A stretch of 18,019 nt of DNA from JABHVE01 sp047517625. Lineage in GTDB: Bacteria > Pseudomonadota > Alphaproteobacteria > UBA2966 > CAIVPW01. The position numbers and the translations under genes were made by a program. Of the stretch, positions 7,796 through 15,122 are shown one piece after another; within the stretch, counting starts at the first letter, position 1; each line of letters opens with the position of its first letter. The DNA lies in assembly GCA_047517625.1 (NCBI GenBank), contig JAKZSO010000049.1:1-18019 (forward strand). The letters are read 5' to 3'. The notes below the pieces were generated by a model. That model was not told where the DNA came from. It ran no database searches and was given only the letters and a program-made list of their open reading frames with translations.

Positions 7796-8971
7796 GTGGC
7801 GGACACAAATCTTGATGCGGTTGAACTGTCGGCGGCGCTGATCCGCTGCCAGTCGGTGACCCCGGTCGACGACGGCGCCATTGATGTGATGATCGCTGCG
7901 TTGGAGCCACTGGGCTTCTCATGCACCGACATGACCTTTGCCGAAGGCGGCGCGCCGGTGCGCAATTTGTTTGCCCGTGCCGGCGACGCATCGCCGCACT
8001 TTTGTTTCGCCGGGCACACTGATGTGGTGCCGGTGGGCGACGCCGCCGCTTGGACCGTGGACCCGTTCGGGGCTGAAATCCGCGACGGGTTTTTGTGGGG
8101 CCGGGGGGCCACCGACATGAAAGCCGCCATCGGCTGCTTCGCCGCCGCCGCCGCGCAAGTGCTGGGCGAAAAAGGTGTGCTGGGGGAGCGCGCCAGCCGG
8201 CCTGGATCGATCAGCCTGTTGATCACCGGCGACGAAGAAGGCCCCGGCATCGACGGAACCAAAAAGGTTCTGAAATGGATGGCCGAAAACGGCCACACCC
8301 CCGACGCCGCCATTGTCGGCGAACCCACCAACCCCCAAACCATGGGCCAGATGATGAAAATCGGCCGCCGGGGTTCCCTTGTCGGGCGGCTCACGGTCCA
8401 TGGCACACAGGGTCATGCGGCCTACCCCCAACTGGCCGACAACCCGGTGCCGCGCCTGGTGGAAATGTTGTCGGCTCTGACCAACGCCACCTTGGATCCC
8501 GGCTCGGACGCCTTTCAGCCTTCTAATCTGGAGATCACCACCATCGACGTGGGCAACCCAGCGGTCAATGTGATCCCGGCCCGGGCCGGGGCGATTTTCA
8601 ACATCCGCTTCAACGATCAGCACACTTCGGATGACCTGTCGAAGTGGCTGCGGCAACAATGCGATGCCGTCGGCGGAAAGTACGATTTGGACATTCATGT
8701 GTCCGGAGAAGCGTTTTTGTCGCCGCCGGGACCGTTCGCCGATTTGGTCTCGGACGCGGTGACCCAGGTGCTGGGGGTGACGCCGGAACGCAGCACCAGC
8801 GGCGGTATTTCCGACGCCCGGTTCGTCAAAGACTATTGCCCCGTGGCGGAATTCGGCCTGATCACCGAAACCGCACACAAGGTGGACGAGCGGGCATCGC
8901 TGGAAGACATGGCAAACTTGACCGCCATCTACGCTGCCATTGTGCGCGGGTTTTTGTCGGGCGATGCCTGA
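7796..8971 (+). CDS. dapE: Succinyl-diaminopimelate desuccinylase
   Basis: DapE hydrolyses N-succinyl-L,L-diaminopimelate to L,L-diaminopimelate and succinate, two steps after DapD. The 391-residue M20-family dizinc peptidase carries all metal and catalytic positions: GHTDVVP (His74, Asp76), GRGATDMK (Asp107), GDEEGP (Glu147 as general base, Glu148), GEPT (Glu176) and ETAHKVDE (His about 361). The dimerisation lid domain (about 185-300) contains GRRGS and NVIPARAGAIFNIRFND. It starts at GTG 7796, 9 nt after dapD, with no clear Shine-Dalgarno site, which suggests coupling to dapD translation. Its last 8 bases overlap the next gene. Confidence 0.97.
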   Translation: MADTNLDAVELSAALIRCQSVTPVDDGAIDVMIAALEPLGFSCTDMTFAEGGAPVRNLFARAGDASPHFCFAGHTDVVPVGDAAAWTVDPFGAEIRDGFLWGRGATDMKAAIGCFAAAAAQVLGEKGVLGERASRPGSISLLITGDEEGPGIDGTKKVLKWMAENGHTPDAAIVGEPTNPQTMGQMMKIGRRGSLVGRLTVHGTQGHAAYPQLADNPVPRLVEMLSALTNATLDPGSDAFQPSNLEITTIDVGNPAVNVIPARAGAIFNIRFNDQHTSDDLSKWLRQQCDAVGGKYDLDIHVSGEAFLSPPGPFADLVSDAVTQVLGVTPERSTSGGISDARFVKDYCPVAEFGLITETAHKVDERASLEDMANLTAIYAAIVRGFLSGDA

Positions 8972-9533
8972 CTCCCAGGAAATCGTCCGGTCGATCCAAG
9001 GGGCGTTTTTGCTGGCGCGGTTCAACGGCGCGGGCATGACGTATTTCAACATTTCCCTGGCCGGATTCTGGCGGTCTTTTTTTGTGGCTGTTCTGGTGGC
9101 ACCGTTTCACGCGCTCACCTTGTTTACTGTCTACGCCAATTCCACGGTAGATGCAGGGCGCCTCGCAACAGTGGAAATCGTCGAGTACGTCTTGATATGG
9201 ATCCTTTTTCCAGTGGCAATGATTTTTGTGACAAGGATTTTGAATTTATCAGATCGATACGTGGCCTACGTCATCGCCTACAACTGGTCGTACATTATTC
9301 AGGTTGCACTCGTCTTGCTGTTGACTCTGGCCGTCACCAACGCCGGTGGGCAAATTTTTACGCTCCAAATTCTTGTATTTTCAGCACAAGTTTACTTGAT
9401 CGTTTTTCTGACCTTCGTCGCCAAGGCGGCGCTCGAGACAACGCTGGTCGTTGCGATTGGCGTCATGGCCCTGGATTATGTGCTCAGCCGGGTCGTCCAA
9501 CTTGCGGGGTCCAGTCTGGCTTTCGCGACCTAG
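8964..9533 (+). CDS. Five-helix inner-membrane protein of unknown function
   Basis: This gene is not recognised as a named family. The 189-residue product has a soluble N-terminus of about 30 residues (SQEIVRSIQGAFLLARFN) and about five hydrophobic segments: FFVAVLVAPFHALTLFTVY, VEYVLIWILFPVAMIFV, VAYVIAYNWSYIIQVALVLL, an IFTLQILVFSAQVYLIVFL-type helix, and ETTLVVAIGVMALDYVL. No catalytic motif is visible. ATG 8964 overlaps the dapE stop (8969-8971), so it is probably co-translated with dapE; an upstream TTG at 8940 is a less likely start. Its TAG stop shares the palindrome CTAG with the truA stop on the other strand. The codon pattern is a little more AT-rich than in dapE, as is common for membrane proteins. 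It may be a permease-like or Yip1-like protein; that is a guess from the helix pattern only. Confidence 0.8.
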   Translation: MPDSQEIVRSIQGAFLLARFNGAGMTYFNISLAGFWRSFFVAVLVAPFHALTLFTVYANSTVDAGRLATVEIVEYVLIWILFPVAMIFVTRILNLSDRYVAYVIAYNWSYIIQVALVLLLTLAVTNAGGQIFTLQILVFSAQVYLIVFLTFVAKAALETTLVVAIGVMALDYVLSRVVQLAGSSLAFAT

Positions 9534-10300
9534 GCTGGGTTGCTGGCCGGATAGTCCACCCGGGCCAAATAGAGCCCGTGGGCAGGCGCGGTTGGGCCAC
9601 ACCGGGCGCGGTCCTGGGCCGCCAATGCCGAGCGCACATCGGCCGCGCTCCATTTCCCCTCACCCACTTTCACCAGAGTTCCGGCCAGGGCCCTGACCTG
9701 GTTACGCAGGAACGACCGGGCCTGGGCGCTGACAAACACCATTCCCTCGCGGCGCTCCACACGCAGTACATCCAGGGTTTTCACCGGGGTTTTGGCCTGG
9801 CAATGGGCGGATCGAAACGTGGTGAAATCGTGCTTGCCGATCAAAACGTCCGCCGCCGCCTGCATGGCCGCCGCGTCCAGGTCCGGTAGCACGTGCCAGG
9901 CCCGGTCGCGATCCAGGGCCGGGGCCGCCACCCGGTTGACGATGCGGTATTCGTAGAGCCGTGATGTGGCGGAAAACCGCGCATCGAAATCCGCGGCCAC
10001 CTGTTCCGCCGTGAGGACGGCAATGTTCCGGGGCCCGTTGGCATTGCGGCGCAGGTGATCGTTCAGGGCGTCGCGCACGGTTTTGGCGGCGGCCTCTTTG
10101 GCCAGGTCAAAGTGCGCCACCTGGCCCAGGGCGTGAACCCCGGCGTCGGTGCGTCCAGCGCCGAACATCTGCACGGCCTGGCCGCAAAACCCAAGGGCGG
10201 CTTCTTCCAACGCCTGCTGGATGGACGGGCCATTTTCCTGGCGCTGCCAGCCGGAAAAGCCGGTGCCGTCGTATTCGACCGTGATGCGGTAGCGGGTCAT
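9530..10300 (-). CDS. truA: tRNA pseudouridine(38-40) synthase
   Basis: TruA converts uridines 38, 39 and 40 in the anticodon arm of many tRNAs to pseudouridine. The 256-residue protein starts with the family's YRITVEYDGTGFSGWQRQ and holds the catalytic motif GAGRTDAGVHALGQ with Asp52 as nucleophile. Further on come DARFSATSRLYEYRI, DFTTFRSAHCQAKTP, and a C-terminal SFLRNQVRALAGTLVKVGEG. Length is normal. Its ATG overlaps the fmt TGA by four bases (ATGA), so translation is coupled to fmt. It ends tail to tail with the membrane protein gene, the two stops overlapping in CTAG, with no visible terminator between. Confidence 0.97.
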   Translation of the reverse strand: MTRYRITVEYDGTGFSGWQRQENGPSIQQALEEAALGFCGQAVQMFGAGRTDAGVHALGQVAHFDLAKEAAAKTVRDALNDHLRRNANGPRNIAVLTAEQVAADFDARFSATSRLYEYRIVNRVAAPALDRDRAWHVLPDLDAAAMQAAADVLIGKHDFTTFRSAHCQAKTPVKTLDVLRVERREGMVFVSAQARSFLRNQVRALAGTLVKVGEGKWSAADVRSALAAQDRARCGPTAPAHGLYLARVDYPASNPA

Positions 10301-11223
10301 GGCACCAGGTTAAACCCGGCGGGAATTGACGTGCCGCGGAGAAATTCGTCCGCGGCCATGGCGGACCGCCCCGCTCGCTGAAGCTGGCCAAGACGCACCG
10401 CGCCATCGCCGCAAGCCACCGCCAACGCGTCATCCAGGACCACCCCGGGAGCGCCAGACATCGTGGACACTGGGATCGCCGCTAAGACCTTTATGCGGTC
10501 CCCCTTGTAGCCAAACCATGCCCCTGGCGCGGGCGACAGCGCCCGCACGTGGCGGTCCAGCGCGATGGCCGGGCGGTTCCAATTAATTTGACGCTCGGCT
10601 TTAGTGAGCTTTGGCGCCAACGTTGCGCCTTCGGCCGGTTGGGGGGTAGCCACCAGCGAGCCATCGTCGAGGCCGGCGAGAGCGTGAACCATCAGTCCCG
10701 CCCCCCGCAGTGCGAAGATGTCGTGGAGCTGGCCGGAAGTCGGGCGGTCCCCCACATCAACTTCTTCCCGCACCAGCCAAGGGCCGGTATCCATGCCCCG
10801 ATCGATCTGCATGATGGTGACCCCGAACACCGTGTCACCGGCCATGATCGCCCGGGCGATGGGGGCGGCACCGCGCCATCGGGGCAACAGCGAGCCATGC
10901 AGATTGATGCAGCCCAGGCGGGGCGACTCCACCATGGCGCCCGGCAGAATTTGGCCATAGGCCGTGACCACCGCCGCATCCAGGTTCAATTCAGCGAATG
11001 CCGCCTGATCGTGCGGCGATTTCAGGATGGCCGGCGACCGCACGGCAAGGCCCATTTCCTCAGCCGCAATTTGAACGGGTGATAGCCGCCTGAATTGCCC
11101 CCGGCCTGATCGCCGCGGCGGTTGGGTGTACACGCACGCAACATCATGCCCAGCGGCGGCCAGGGCTTTCAGCGTCGGCACGGCGAAATCCGGCGTGCCC
11201 ATGAATGCCAATCGAAGGGCCAT
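10297..11223 (-). CDS. fmt: Methionyl-tRNA formyltransferase
   Basis: Fmt formylates Met on initiator tRNA using 10-formyltetrahydrofolate. The 308-residue product begins with the Rossmann-like MALRLAFMGTPDFAVPTLKAL. The catalytic triad is intact in INLHGSLLPRWRGAAPI (Asn107, His109) and IMQIDRGMDTGP (Asp145). The C-terminal OB-fold region that binds tRNA begins near residue 205 (INWNRPA, GAWFGYKGDRIKVL). Length is normal. It starts 7 nt after the def stop and overlaps truA, giving a def-fmt-truA operon that joins the formylation and deformylation steps of initiation. Confidence 0.97.
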   Translation of the reverse strand: MALRLAFMGTPDFAVPTLKALAAAGHDVACVYTQPPRRSGRGQFRRLSPVQIAAEEMGLAVRSPAILKSPHDQAAFAELNLDAAVVTAYGQILPGAMVESPRLGCINLHGSLLPRWRGAAPIARAIMAGDTVFGVTIMQIDRGMDTGPWLVREEVDVGDRPTSGQLHDIFALRGAGLMVHALAGLDDGSLVATPQPAEGATLAPKLTKAERQINWNRPAIALDRHVRALSPAPGAWFGYKGDRIKVLAAIPVSTMSGAPGVVLDDALAVACGDGAVRLGQLQRAGRSAMAADEFLRGTSIPAGFNLVP

Positions 11224-11230
11224 ACTGAAT

Positions 11231-11764
11231 TCAAGCGACGGCTGGTTGTTTTTGCCTTCGCGCTTTCAACAGCCTGCGCAGGATAATGTCGCGCTTGATT
11301 TTCGACAGATGATCGACAAACAACACGCCTTCCAAGTGATCCATTTCGTGTTGGATGACCCGGGCGGTGGTGCCGCCGCACTGGAGTTCTTGGCGGCTGC
11401 CGTCATAGTCCAAAAACTTCACCGTGATTGCTTCCGGCCGTTCCAGGTCTTCGAATTGGTCCGGCAACGAAAGACAGCCTTCCTCCACCAACACCAACTC
11501 TTGTGATGCTTCGGCGATTTCCGGGTTCATAAGGTACAGAATTTCCGGCGCATTCTCTTCCCGGTCCGCCTCGCGCAAGCCGACGACGATTGCCCGCACC
11601 GGCACCCCGACTTGGACCGCCGACAAGCCGATCCCGGGGGCGGCGCGCATGGTTTCCACCATGTTGTCGAGCAGCGTCCGGGTTTCGTCGTCCACCGTTT
11701 CCAGTGGCTTCGACTTCGCTTTTAGGCGGCGGTCGGGGGCGGTGATGATGGGCAAGATGGCCAT
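11231..11764 (-). CDS. def: Peptide deformylase
   Basis: Def removes the N-formyl group from nascent proteins, the counterpart of the Fmt reaction. The 177-residue metalloenzyme has its three motifs: GIGLSAVQVG (44-53), EGCLSLPDQ (Cys97 as metal ligand) and QHEMDHLEGVLF (His139, Glu140, His143). The first motif usually reads GxGLAAxQ; here the first Ala is Ser, a mild change next to the oxyanion-forming Gln51, which is present. The basic tail (RRLLKARRQKQ) is common in proteobacterial Def. It appears to be first in def-fmt-truA. The roughly 190 bp before it hold the palindromic repeat element and presumably the promoter, though no clear sigma-70 boxes were picked out. Confidence 0.96.
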   Translation of the reverse strand: MAILPIITAPDRRLKAKSKPLETVDDETRTLLDNMVETMRAAPGIGLSAVQVGVPVRAIVVGLREADREENAPEILYLMNPEIAEASQELVLVEEGCLSLPDQFEDLERPEAITVKFLDYDGSRQELQCGGTTARVIQHEMDHLEGVLFVDHLSKIKRDIILRRLLKARRQKQPAVA

Positions 11765-11829
11765 GGGTCATAGGTATGCCGGGGCTGGCAAGCCGTCAAG
11801 GCGGGGCCAAGAGCTCATGGTCATCCATG

Positions 11830-11936
11830 CTTCGACAAGCTCAGCATGAGGTGCGAAATTTTTGGCCTCACCCGAAGTGCGGATCGTGCCGCCCTTGCGG
11901 CAAGTGAATCTGAACGTGGGGACGAGCCTGTCGAAG
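11830..11936. repeat. Palindromic intergenic repeat (cttcgacaagctcag type)
   Basis: The ends cttcgacaagctc (11830-11842) and gagcctgtcgaag (11924-11936) are reverse complements at 12 of 13 positions. Beside the left end is a CTCA-GCA-TGAG hairpin (11840-11850). Within it lies TGCCGC-CCTT-GCGGCA (11887-11902), a perfect six-pair stem with a four-base loop. Repeats starting cttcgacaagctcag occur in many copies between genes in various proteobacteria. The element lies between the outer-membrane protein gene and def on the minus strand, where it could act as an RNA hairpin or weak terminator; there is no T run to make it a classical one. Confidence 0.65.
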
Positions 11937-11954
11937 GGCGAGGCCTTGCTTGAA

Positions 11955-13124
11955 TCAGAAGTAGTACGCCACCAGCGCCACGAACGAGTCTTGGCCCGCG
12001 CCGTATTCGCTGGTGGCATCGCCCTGGAAGAATTGCGCCGAGAATGTCACGTCCACGTCCTGGGAAGCGGACCAACTGAGGCTGGGAATGGTCACCCGGC
12101 TGCCCGACTGGGTATCGAACAGGGCGGTCAATCCGGCCCGCCAAATGAAATTCAGGTCATAGCCGGTGGTGAATGCCCACAGGTCGCGACGGCGGCTGTT
12201 GACCCGGTCGGGGGCCAAACCAATGGGTGCGTTTCCCGTGGCCGCGCCGTTACGGAAGTATTCCAGCGAAAACGCCACCGACTGATCCAAGTATTCGGGC
12301 AGAAAGATGGCGTCAACGCCGATCACCACTTGCCCGTACCGGGGCGAATTTTTCGGCCATCCTGCCGATGTTTCAATGTGCCAGCCGCCCCACGACAAGT
12401 TTCCCGCCAAGTCCAGGCCGATGATCTTTTCGTTTTCGATACCGCCGGCGATGATGGCGTAATCGGTTTCGCCAATGGTGTCGCGCCAGCGCAGCGCCAC
12501 CTTGCGAGACACGGAACGTTTGGCGACGCCGGGGGCAAAGACCATTTGCAGAGAGCCAAAGGGGCCGACAAAACGCTCGGCGGAGACAGCATCGGAGCCG
12601 GTCTTCTGGCCGCCCTCCAGAGCGGTGGCGGATGTCGGGTTGAAGCGGTCGGTGGGGTTCCACACCCGCCCCGACCCCCAGGCCACCCGCTGGCGGCCGA
12701 CGATTACCCGCCAATCGCCGGGTTCCCAAGCCACCGATGCCCGGAAAATTTTGTGCCGCCAGAGGTACGATCCGCCGCCTGTGAGCGTGCGGCCGCCATC
12801 AAACAGCGTGGGCTCGCCCGCCGCCTTCAAGGCCCCGAACGCCGGGCGCTTGACCAGCCCACCCCAGATGATTTCATTGTCGTAGGCAATGCGCCAGGAA
12901 ATGTCGGCGTCGCCCAACGAACGGCCCCCGTCCAATTCCAGGCGCAGTCGGGAAATGCCAGAATTGATAATGTGAGAGGTCGAATCCAGGGTGCGCCACA
13001 TCAAATCTGTGGCAGTGCCAAATAGCTCCCCCGCCGCGCCAAGATCGGCAGCGAACGTGGGCTTGGACGAAAACCCAACGGCCAGAGCGACACCAAATGC
13101 CAGACCCCAACCTGGGACGGTCAT
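11955..13124 (-). CDS. Outer-membrane beta-barrel protein of the ABC export cluster
   Basis: The 389-residue product begins with a hydrophobic stretch ending TFAADLG, read as a Sec signal with cleavage after about residue 25-26. The n-region lacks a basic residue, which is unusual. The rest alternates short amphipathic strands with turns, for example ISRLRLELDGGR, FRASVAWEPGDWRVIVGRQ and VTFSAQFFQG. It ends in YYF, the C-terminal aromatic signal read by the BAM machinery. A conserved-looking motif is GRQRVAWGSGRVWNPTDRFNP at about 143-163. The family is not identified with certainty; it resembles porin-like or DUF1302-like barrels in layout only. It starts 2 nt after the ATPase stop and is the last gene of a five-gene unit, so it is probably the outer-membrane end of that transport path. 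Confidence 0.85.
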   Translation of the reverse strand: MTVPGWGLAFGVALAVGFSSKPTFAADLGAAGELFGTATDLMWRTLDSTSHIINSGISRLRLELDGGRSLGDADISWRIAYDNEIIWGGLVKRPAFGALKAAGEPTLFDGGRTLTGGGSYLWRHKIFRASVAWEPGDWRVIVGRQRVAWGSGRVWNPTDRFNPTSATALEGGQKTGSDAVSAERFVGPFGSLQMVFAPGVAKRSVSRKVALRWRDTIGETDYAIIAGGIENEKIIGLDLAGNLSWGGWHIETSAGWPKNSPRYGQVVIGVDAIFLPEYLDQSVAFSLEYFRNGAATGNAPIGLAPDRVNSRRRDLWAFTTGYDLNFIWRAGLTALFDTQSGSRVTIPSLSWSASQDVDVTFSAQFFQGDATSEYGAGQDSFVALVAYYF

Positions 13125-13126
13125 AC

Positions 13127-13813
13127 CTAGCCTTTGATTTCGTCAGTGGCGATGCGGCCGTCCTGCATTTGAATCAACCGCTTGGCCCGGGAAATCACCC
13201 CGGGGTCATGGGAGGCAAAAATGAATGTGGTGTTGTGCGTTTGGTTCAGTTCCGCCAACAATTCCAACAGTTCGGCGGCGGTAGTGGAATCCAAGTTCGC
13301 CGTGGGCTCGTCGGCCAACACAATATCCGGTTCCGCCGCCAAGGCCCGGGCCACCGCAACGCGCTGCTGCTGGCCGCCGGAAAGCTGGTCGGGGCGGCGC
13401 TTGCCAAAACCGCCCAGGCCTACCTCTTCCAGCCATTGATCGGCGCGGGCGAGGCGCTCGGCCTTTGCCATGCCCTGGAGCTCCAAAACATACCCGACGT
13501 TTTCCCGGGCCGTCAGAACCCGGATCAAATTGTAAGCCTGAAAGACAAAGCCGATGTGGCGCAGACGAAAAAGCGCCCGCTTGTTTTTCGAAAGCCGCTG
13601 GTATTCCTCGCCATGAATGCGCACCGTGCCGGAATCCGGCATGTCCAACGCGCCCAGCATGTTCAGCAAGGTCGTTTTGCCGGAACCGGAACGCCCGGCA
13701 AGCACCAGAAACTCGCCCGTCTCGACCCGCAAACTGACCCCGTCCAGCGCTTTGACGCTGACTTCCCCCAGGCCATAAACCTTCATCAAATCGATGGCTT
13801 CAATCAATGCCAC
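13127..13813 (-). CDS. LolD/MacB-type ABC transporter ATP-binding protein
   Basis: This ATPase is expected to drive the two FtsX-like permeases encoded just upstream. With the GTG start at 13813 the product has 228 residues, the usual LolD length. Walker A is GRSGSGKTT (40-48), the Q-loop is FVFQAYNL (89-96), the signature is LSGGQQQRVAVARAL (144-158), Walker B is IVLADEP with Glu169, and the H-loop is FASHD (His202). All catalytic elements are intact. The frame is open further upstream to 13891, inside the preceding gene, but that extension (CCPRGGRPN...) does not look like the family. A 16-nt gap follows the permease stop. The LolD-like sequence alone cannot separate lipoprotein release from MacB-like export. 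Confidence 0.95.
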   Translation of the reverse strand: MALIEAIDLMKVYGLGEVSVKALDGVSLRVETGEFLVLAGRSGSGKTTLLNMLGALDMPDSGTVRIHGEEYQRLSKNKRALFRLRHIGFVFQAYNLIRVLTARENVGYVLELQGMAKAERLARADQWLEEVGLGGFGKRRPDQLSGGQQQRVAVARALAAEPDIVLADEPTANLDSTTAAELLELLAELNQTHNTTFIFASHDPGVISRAKRLIQMQDGRIATDEIKG

Positions 13814-13829
13814 GGAATTTCCCCGACCA

Positions 13830-15122
13830 CTAAATTTGCCGCATCGCTTCCACGGGGTTGAGTTTGGTCGCCCGCCACGCGGGCAGCACACCGGCCAACA
13901 AGGCGGTGACGGCCACGGTGGCCAAGATCAGGACGGTGATTTTCAGGTCCATGACCGGGTGAATGACCGGGTCCATATACAGCGAACTGAGCGTTTCGGT
14001 GAACGCCGTCAGGTCAATGCCTTTTCTGCCATAAATGGCGGTCAGGATCGCCGCGCCCAGGTACCCCAAGCCGCCGCCGATGGAAACCAGCACGGTGGTC
14101 TCCCACAACAGCATGGAAAACAATTGCCGGCTCCCGGTGCCCAAGGCCTCCATCAGGCCGAATTCGCGGATGCGTTCGTACAACGACATGAACATGGTGT
14201 TGATGATTTCCCCCAGAACCACCACCACGACGATGGCCAAAATGAAGATGATGCTGGCATCGCTGCTCTCGACAATCTGCTGAACGAACGGGTCCACATC
14301 GAACCACCGCTGGACCTCGAACTGCGCGCCATCAAGCTGGCCCAGCAGGCGCTCGTACACCGCGTCGGTGTTTTCGTGGTTGTCGACGCGCAGGACCACG
14401 GTGGTGGCGCCGTCGCCCAATCCCATCCATGCCTGGGCCGCGGTCAAGGTCACAACGGCCATCAAGCGGTCGACCTCGGGGGTGCCGGAGGCCATGATGC
14501 CGCGCACCCGGAAGACCTCGGAGCGGAACTCGCCGCCGGGAGCCTGGGACATCAAAACGACCTTGTCACCCAATTCGGCTTCCAGGGTTTCCGCCACGTC
14601 GACGCCCAACACCACGCCGGTGTCATCGCCAACCTCTAGCCACGCGCCCGCGGTTACGAACCCAGCCATGCGCGTGACGCGGCGCTCTGCCTCCGGCTCA
14701 ACGCCAATCACGCTGACCGAAGCGCTGGCGGTGGCGACACTGGCGAGGCCGGAAACAACCACGCGGCGGCTGGAGGCGATGACATTGGGATCGGACCGGG
14801 CCGCGCCGACCGCTGGCCCGGTGTCGGCCATGAAGTTGTCGATCAGACCATCGTCTTGAAATCCTGGGGCGTTGACCTGGATGTGGCCAAAATTCGTCAG
14901 GGCGAAATTGTCTTTCATGCTGCCCAGGTATCCCTCGGTGAGTGTCAGCATGAAGGTGAGTGATCCGATGGCCACCACCAGGGCAATCAGGGTCAGCACC
15001 GTGCGCCGCATGTTGCGGGTGAGGTTGCGCAGGGCCAGCAAAAAGTATGTGACCGGCGACAGGGTCACGGCGCCCTTGCCGCGCGCGGTCCACGCGCTTG
15101 GGGTGCCGGACTCCTTAGACAT
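13830..15122 (-). CDS. FtsX/LolCE-like ABC permease (second of pair)
   Basis: The 430-residue product has the MacB/LolCE layout. A cytoplasmic N-terminus comes first, then TM1 (about 41-62, VLTLIALVVAIGSLTFMLTL), a periplasmic domain of about 220 residues (DNFALTNFGHIQVNAPGF onward) and three C-terminal helices. The coupling motif REFGLMEALGTGSRQ lies after TM2, and the family ending PAWRATKLNPVEAMRQ closes the protein. Its ATG overlaps the stop of the first permease by eight bases (ATGTCTAA), which implies coupled translation and a heterodimer. The N-terminal 20 residues (SKESGTPSAWTARGKG) are extra and unstructured in appearance; a later start is possible. Confidence 0.93.
   Translation of the reverse strand: MSKESGTPSAWTARGKGAVTLSPVTYFLLALRNLTRNMRRTVLTLIALVVAIGSLTFMLTLTEGYLGSMKDNFALTNFGHIQVNAPGFQDDGLIDNFMADTGPAVGAARSDPNVIASSRRVVVSGLASVATASASVSVIGVEPEAERRVTRMAGFVTAGAWLEVGDDTGVVLGVDVAETLEAELGDKVVLMSQAPGGEFRSEVFRVRGIMASGTPEVDRLMAVVTLTAAQAWMGLGDGATTVVLRVDNHENTDAVYERLLGQLDGAQFEVQRWFDVDPFVQQIVESSDASIIFILAIVVVVVLGEIINTMFMSLYERIREFGLMEALGTGSRQLFSMLLWETTVLVSIGGGLGYLGAAILTAIYGRKGIDLTAFTETLSSLYMDPVIHPVMDLKITVLILATVAVTALLAGVLPAWRATKLNPVEAMRQI

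Noticed and set aside
7919..9052. 377-codon minus-strand frame over dapE
   Set aside because: Antisense to dapE, which has every metal ligand; no recognisable motif in the shadow.
11887..11902. Perfect hairpin considered as a rho-independent terminator
   Set aside because: No T run follows on either strand; it is better explained as part of the repeat element.
11862..13025. 387-codon plus-strand frame opposite the outer-membrane protein
   Set aside because: Nearly as long as the real gene, but it lacks a signal peptide and motifs and runs through the palindromic repeat. The minus frame has signal-like start, C-terminal Phe and operon spacing.
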